Source of the DNA: Dehalococcoidia bacterium
Lineage (GTDB): Bacteria; Chloroflexota; Dehalococcoidia; Dehalococcoidales; UBA2162
Direction of reading: 5' to 3'
Assembly (NCBI GenBank): GCA_011191975.1
Contig: DUFA01000116.1
Span: 1-64,000 of the forward strand
DNA: 64,000 nt
Below, in pieces: positions 63,401 to 64,000 of the stretch. Position 1 is the stretch's first letter, and each line of letters opens with the position of its first letter. Position numbers and translations under genes: made by a program. The notes beneath the pieces were generated by a model. It made no database searches and had not been told where the DNA came from. It worked only from the letters and a program-made list of their open reading frames with translations.

Positions 63401-64000
63401 ATGAATCGGTTTCCAACCATATATCAAGATGTCAATGAAGCGATATACGCGTTGCGGAGTGGCGCCAGAGAAGTACTCGGTGAATATTATACCGGTATGT
63501 ACCTGTATGGATCACTGGCACTTGGAGGGTTTGATCCCGGGCGAAGTGATATCGATCCGTTGATAGTAACGAGTGAAGAGTTACCGGATAATGTCATTTT
63601 CGAACTGGAAGTTATGTATAAGCGTCTTTATACAAGCGGACTGGAATGGGCGAAGAAGATGACAGGTTTGTGTATTCCACTAGAAGACCTGCGAATTTAC
63701 AGGGAGACTGGCCCAAAGAATCAGATGTTTAACAGAGAGGAGTTCCTTGTGGATCGACCGGATAATGATTGGATCTTTCATCGTCATGTCCTTTACAAGT
63801 GTGGGATTGTAATCGATGGTCCTCCGTTAAGGGATATTATTGAACCGATACCTCCGGAACAACTGAAAGAAGTTGCGTTTATGTTTCTACGTGACTGGGT
63901 GCTGTTGACTTATGAAGATGACATATTTCAAGGAGAAGGTCACCAGGCGTATTTTGTGTTGACGGTATGCCGGTGTCTGTATACGTTAAAAAACGGCGAT
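63401..64000 (+). CDS. Nucleotidyltransferase, aminoglycoside-adenylyltransferase-like (3' end outside window)
   Basis: 200 codons from ATG 63401 to the window edge. The nucleotidyltransferase motif is YLYGSLALGGFDPGRSDID, with G-S and the D-x-D pair. The helical C-terminal part begins with HRHVLYKCGIVIDGPP and continues as LKEVAFMFLRDWVLLTYEDD. This is the order of AadA/ANT(3'')-type enzymes, which adenylylate streptomycin or spectinomycin, but the fold also covers other small-molecule or tRNA-related transferases. The true target is unknown. No good ribosome binding site is visible. The end is cut off. Confidence 0.8.
   Translation, partial: MNRFPTIYQDVNEAIYALRSGAREVLGEYYTGMYLYGSLALGGFDPGRSDIDPLIVTSEELPDNVIFELEVMYKRLYTSGLEWAKKMTGLCIPLEDLRIYRETGPKNQMFNREEFLVDRPDNDWIFHRHVLYKCGIVIDGPPLRDIIEPIPPEQLKEVAFMFLRDWVLLTYEDDIFQGEGHQAYFVLTVCRCLYTLKNGD

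Overview
The window reads as a chromosomal segment of an anaerobic or facultative bacterium, most plausibly a Chloroflexota (Dehalococcoidia-like) lineage. That placement is inferred from the gene repertoire, not computed: DUF951 next to PyrF, DUF169, a GYD-domain protein, a URO-D-family protein, paired acyl-CoA dehydrogenases with a lone carboxyltransferase, a K+-dependent membrane pyrophosphatase, and a UGSC-like candidate selenoprotein. No rRNA and no CRISPR array were seen. One tRNA is present.

Left part (1-19.6 kb) is an accessory region, visibly AT-rich and gene-sparse. It holds the end of a DUF998-like membrane protein, three GNAT acetyltransferases, an amidase broken by one in-frame stop, a HAD hydrolase, an MscS channel, and a complete peptide-type ABC importer (SBP-DppB-DppC-fused DppDF) on the minus strand. 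About 2.3 kb of apparently decayed DNA follows. Then come two recombination modules: a catalytic-domain-only tyrosine recombinase with an internal zinc ribbon, a KGG-motif protein and an HTH protein; and a full-size tyrosine recombinase just beyond the 3' end of tRNA-Gly(CCC). The integrase-at-tRNA layout suggests an integrated island with the tRNA as its right border.

Middle part (20-43.7 kb) is mostly core genes. It has an Erm/KsgA-like rRNA methyltransferase, an acyl-CoA dehydrogenase/carboxyltransferase cluster, an orphan lipoprotein SBP, speD-speE, a DRTGG protein, pyrF-DUF951, and a compact block lysA-holB-ricT-rnhB-yraN. A translin-like gene, hppA, an MBL hydrolase, a kinase-like protein, DUF169, GYD, rdgB and dnaN follow. 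Most transcription units end in clear intrinsic terminators.

Right part (43.7-64 kb) mixes accessory and catabolic genes. A hicBA toxin-antitoxin pair lies between an intact alpha/alpha-toroid protein gene and a truncated copy of that gene's 3' end, followed by an orphan SEC-C motif and a frameshifted membrane protein. Then come two MFS exporters, a URO-D-family protein, a phytoene-desaturase-like flavoprotein, an SRPBCC protein, a cupin, menG, a GH127 glycosidase, a zinc-type dehydrogenase, a universal stress protein, katG and the start of a nucleotidyltransferase.

The most interesting observation is at 52218-53984. Two open frames are joined by a single in-frame TGA in a Cys-Trp-(TGA)-His-Gly context, and a SECIS-like hairpin with GU in its apical loop lies right after it. 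I read this as one 588-residue selenoprotein related to the UGSC family.
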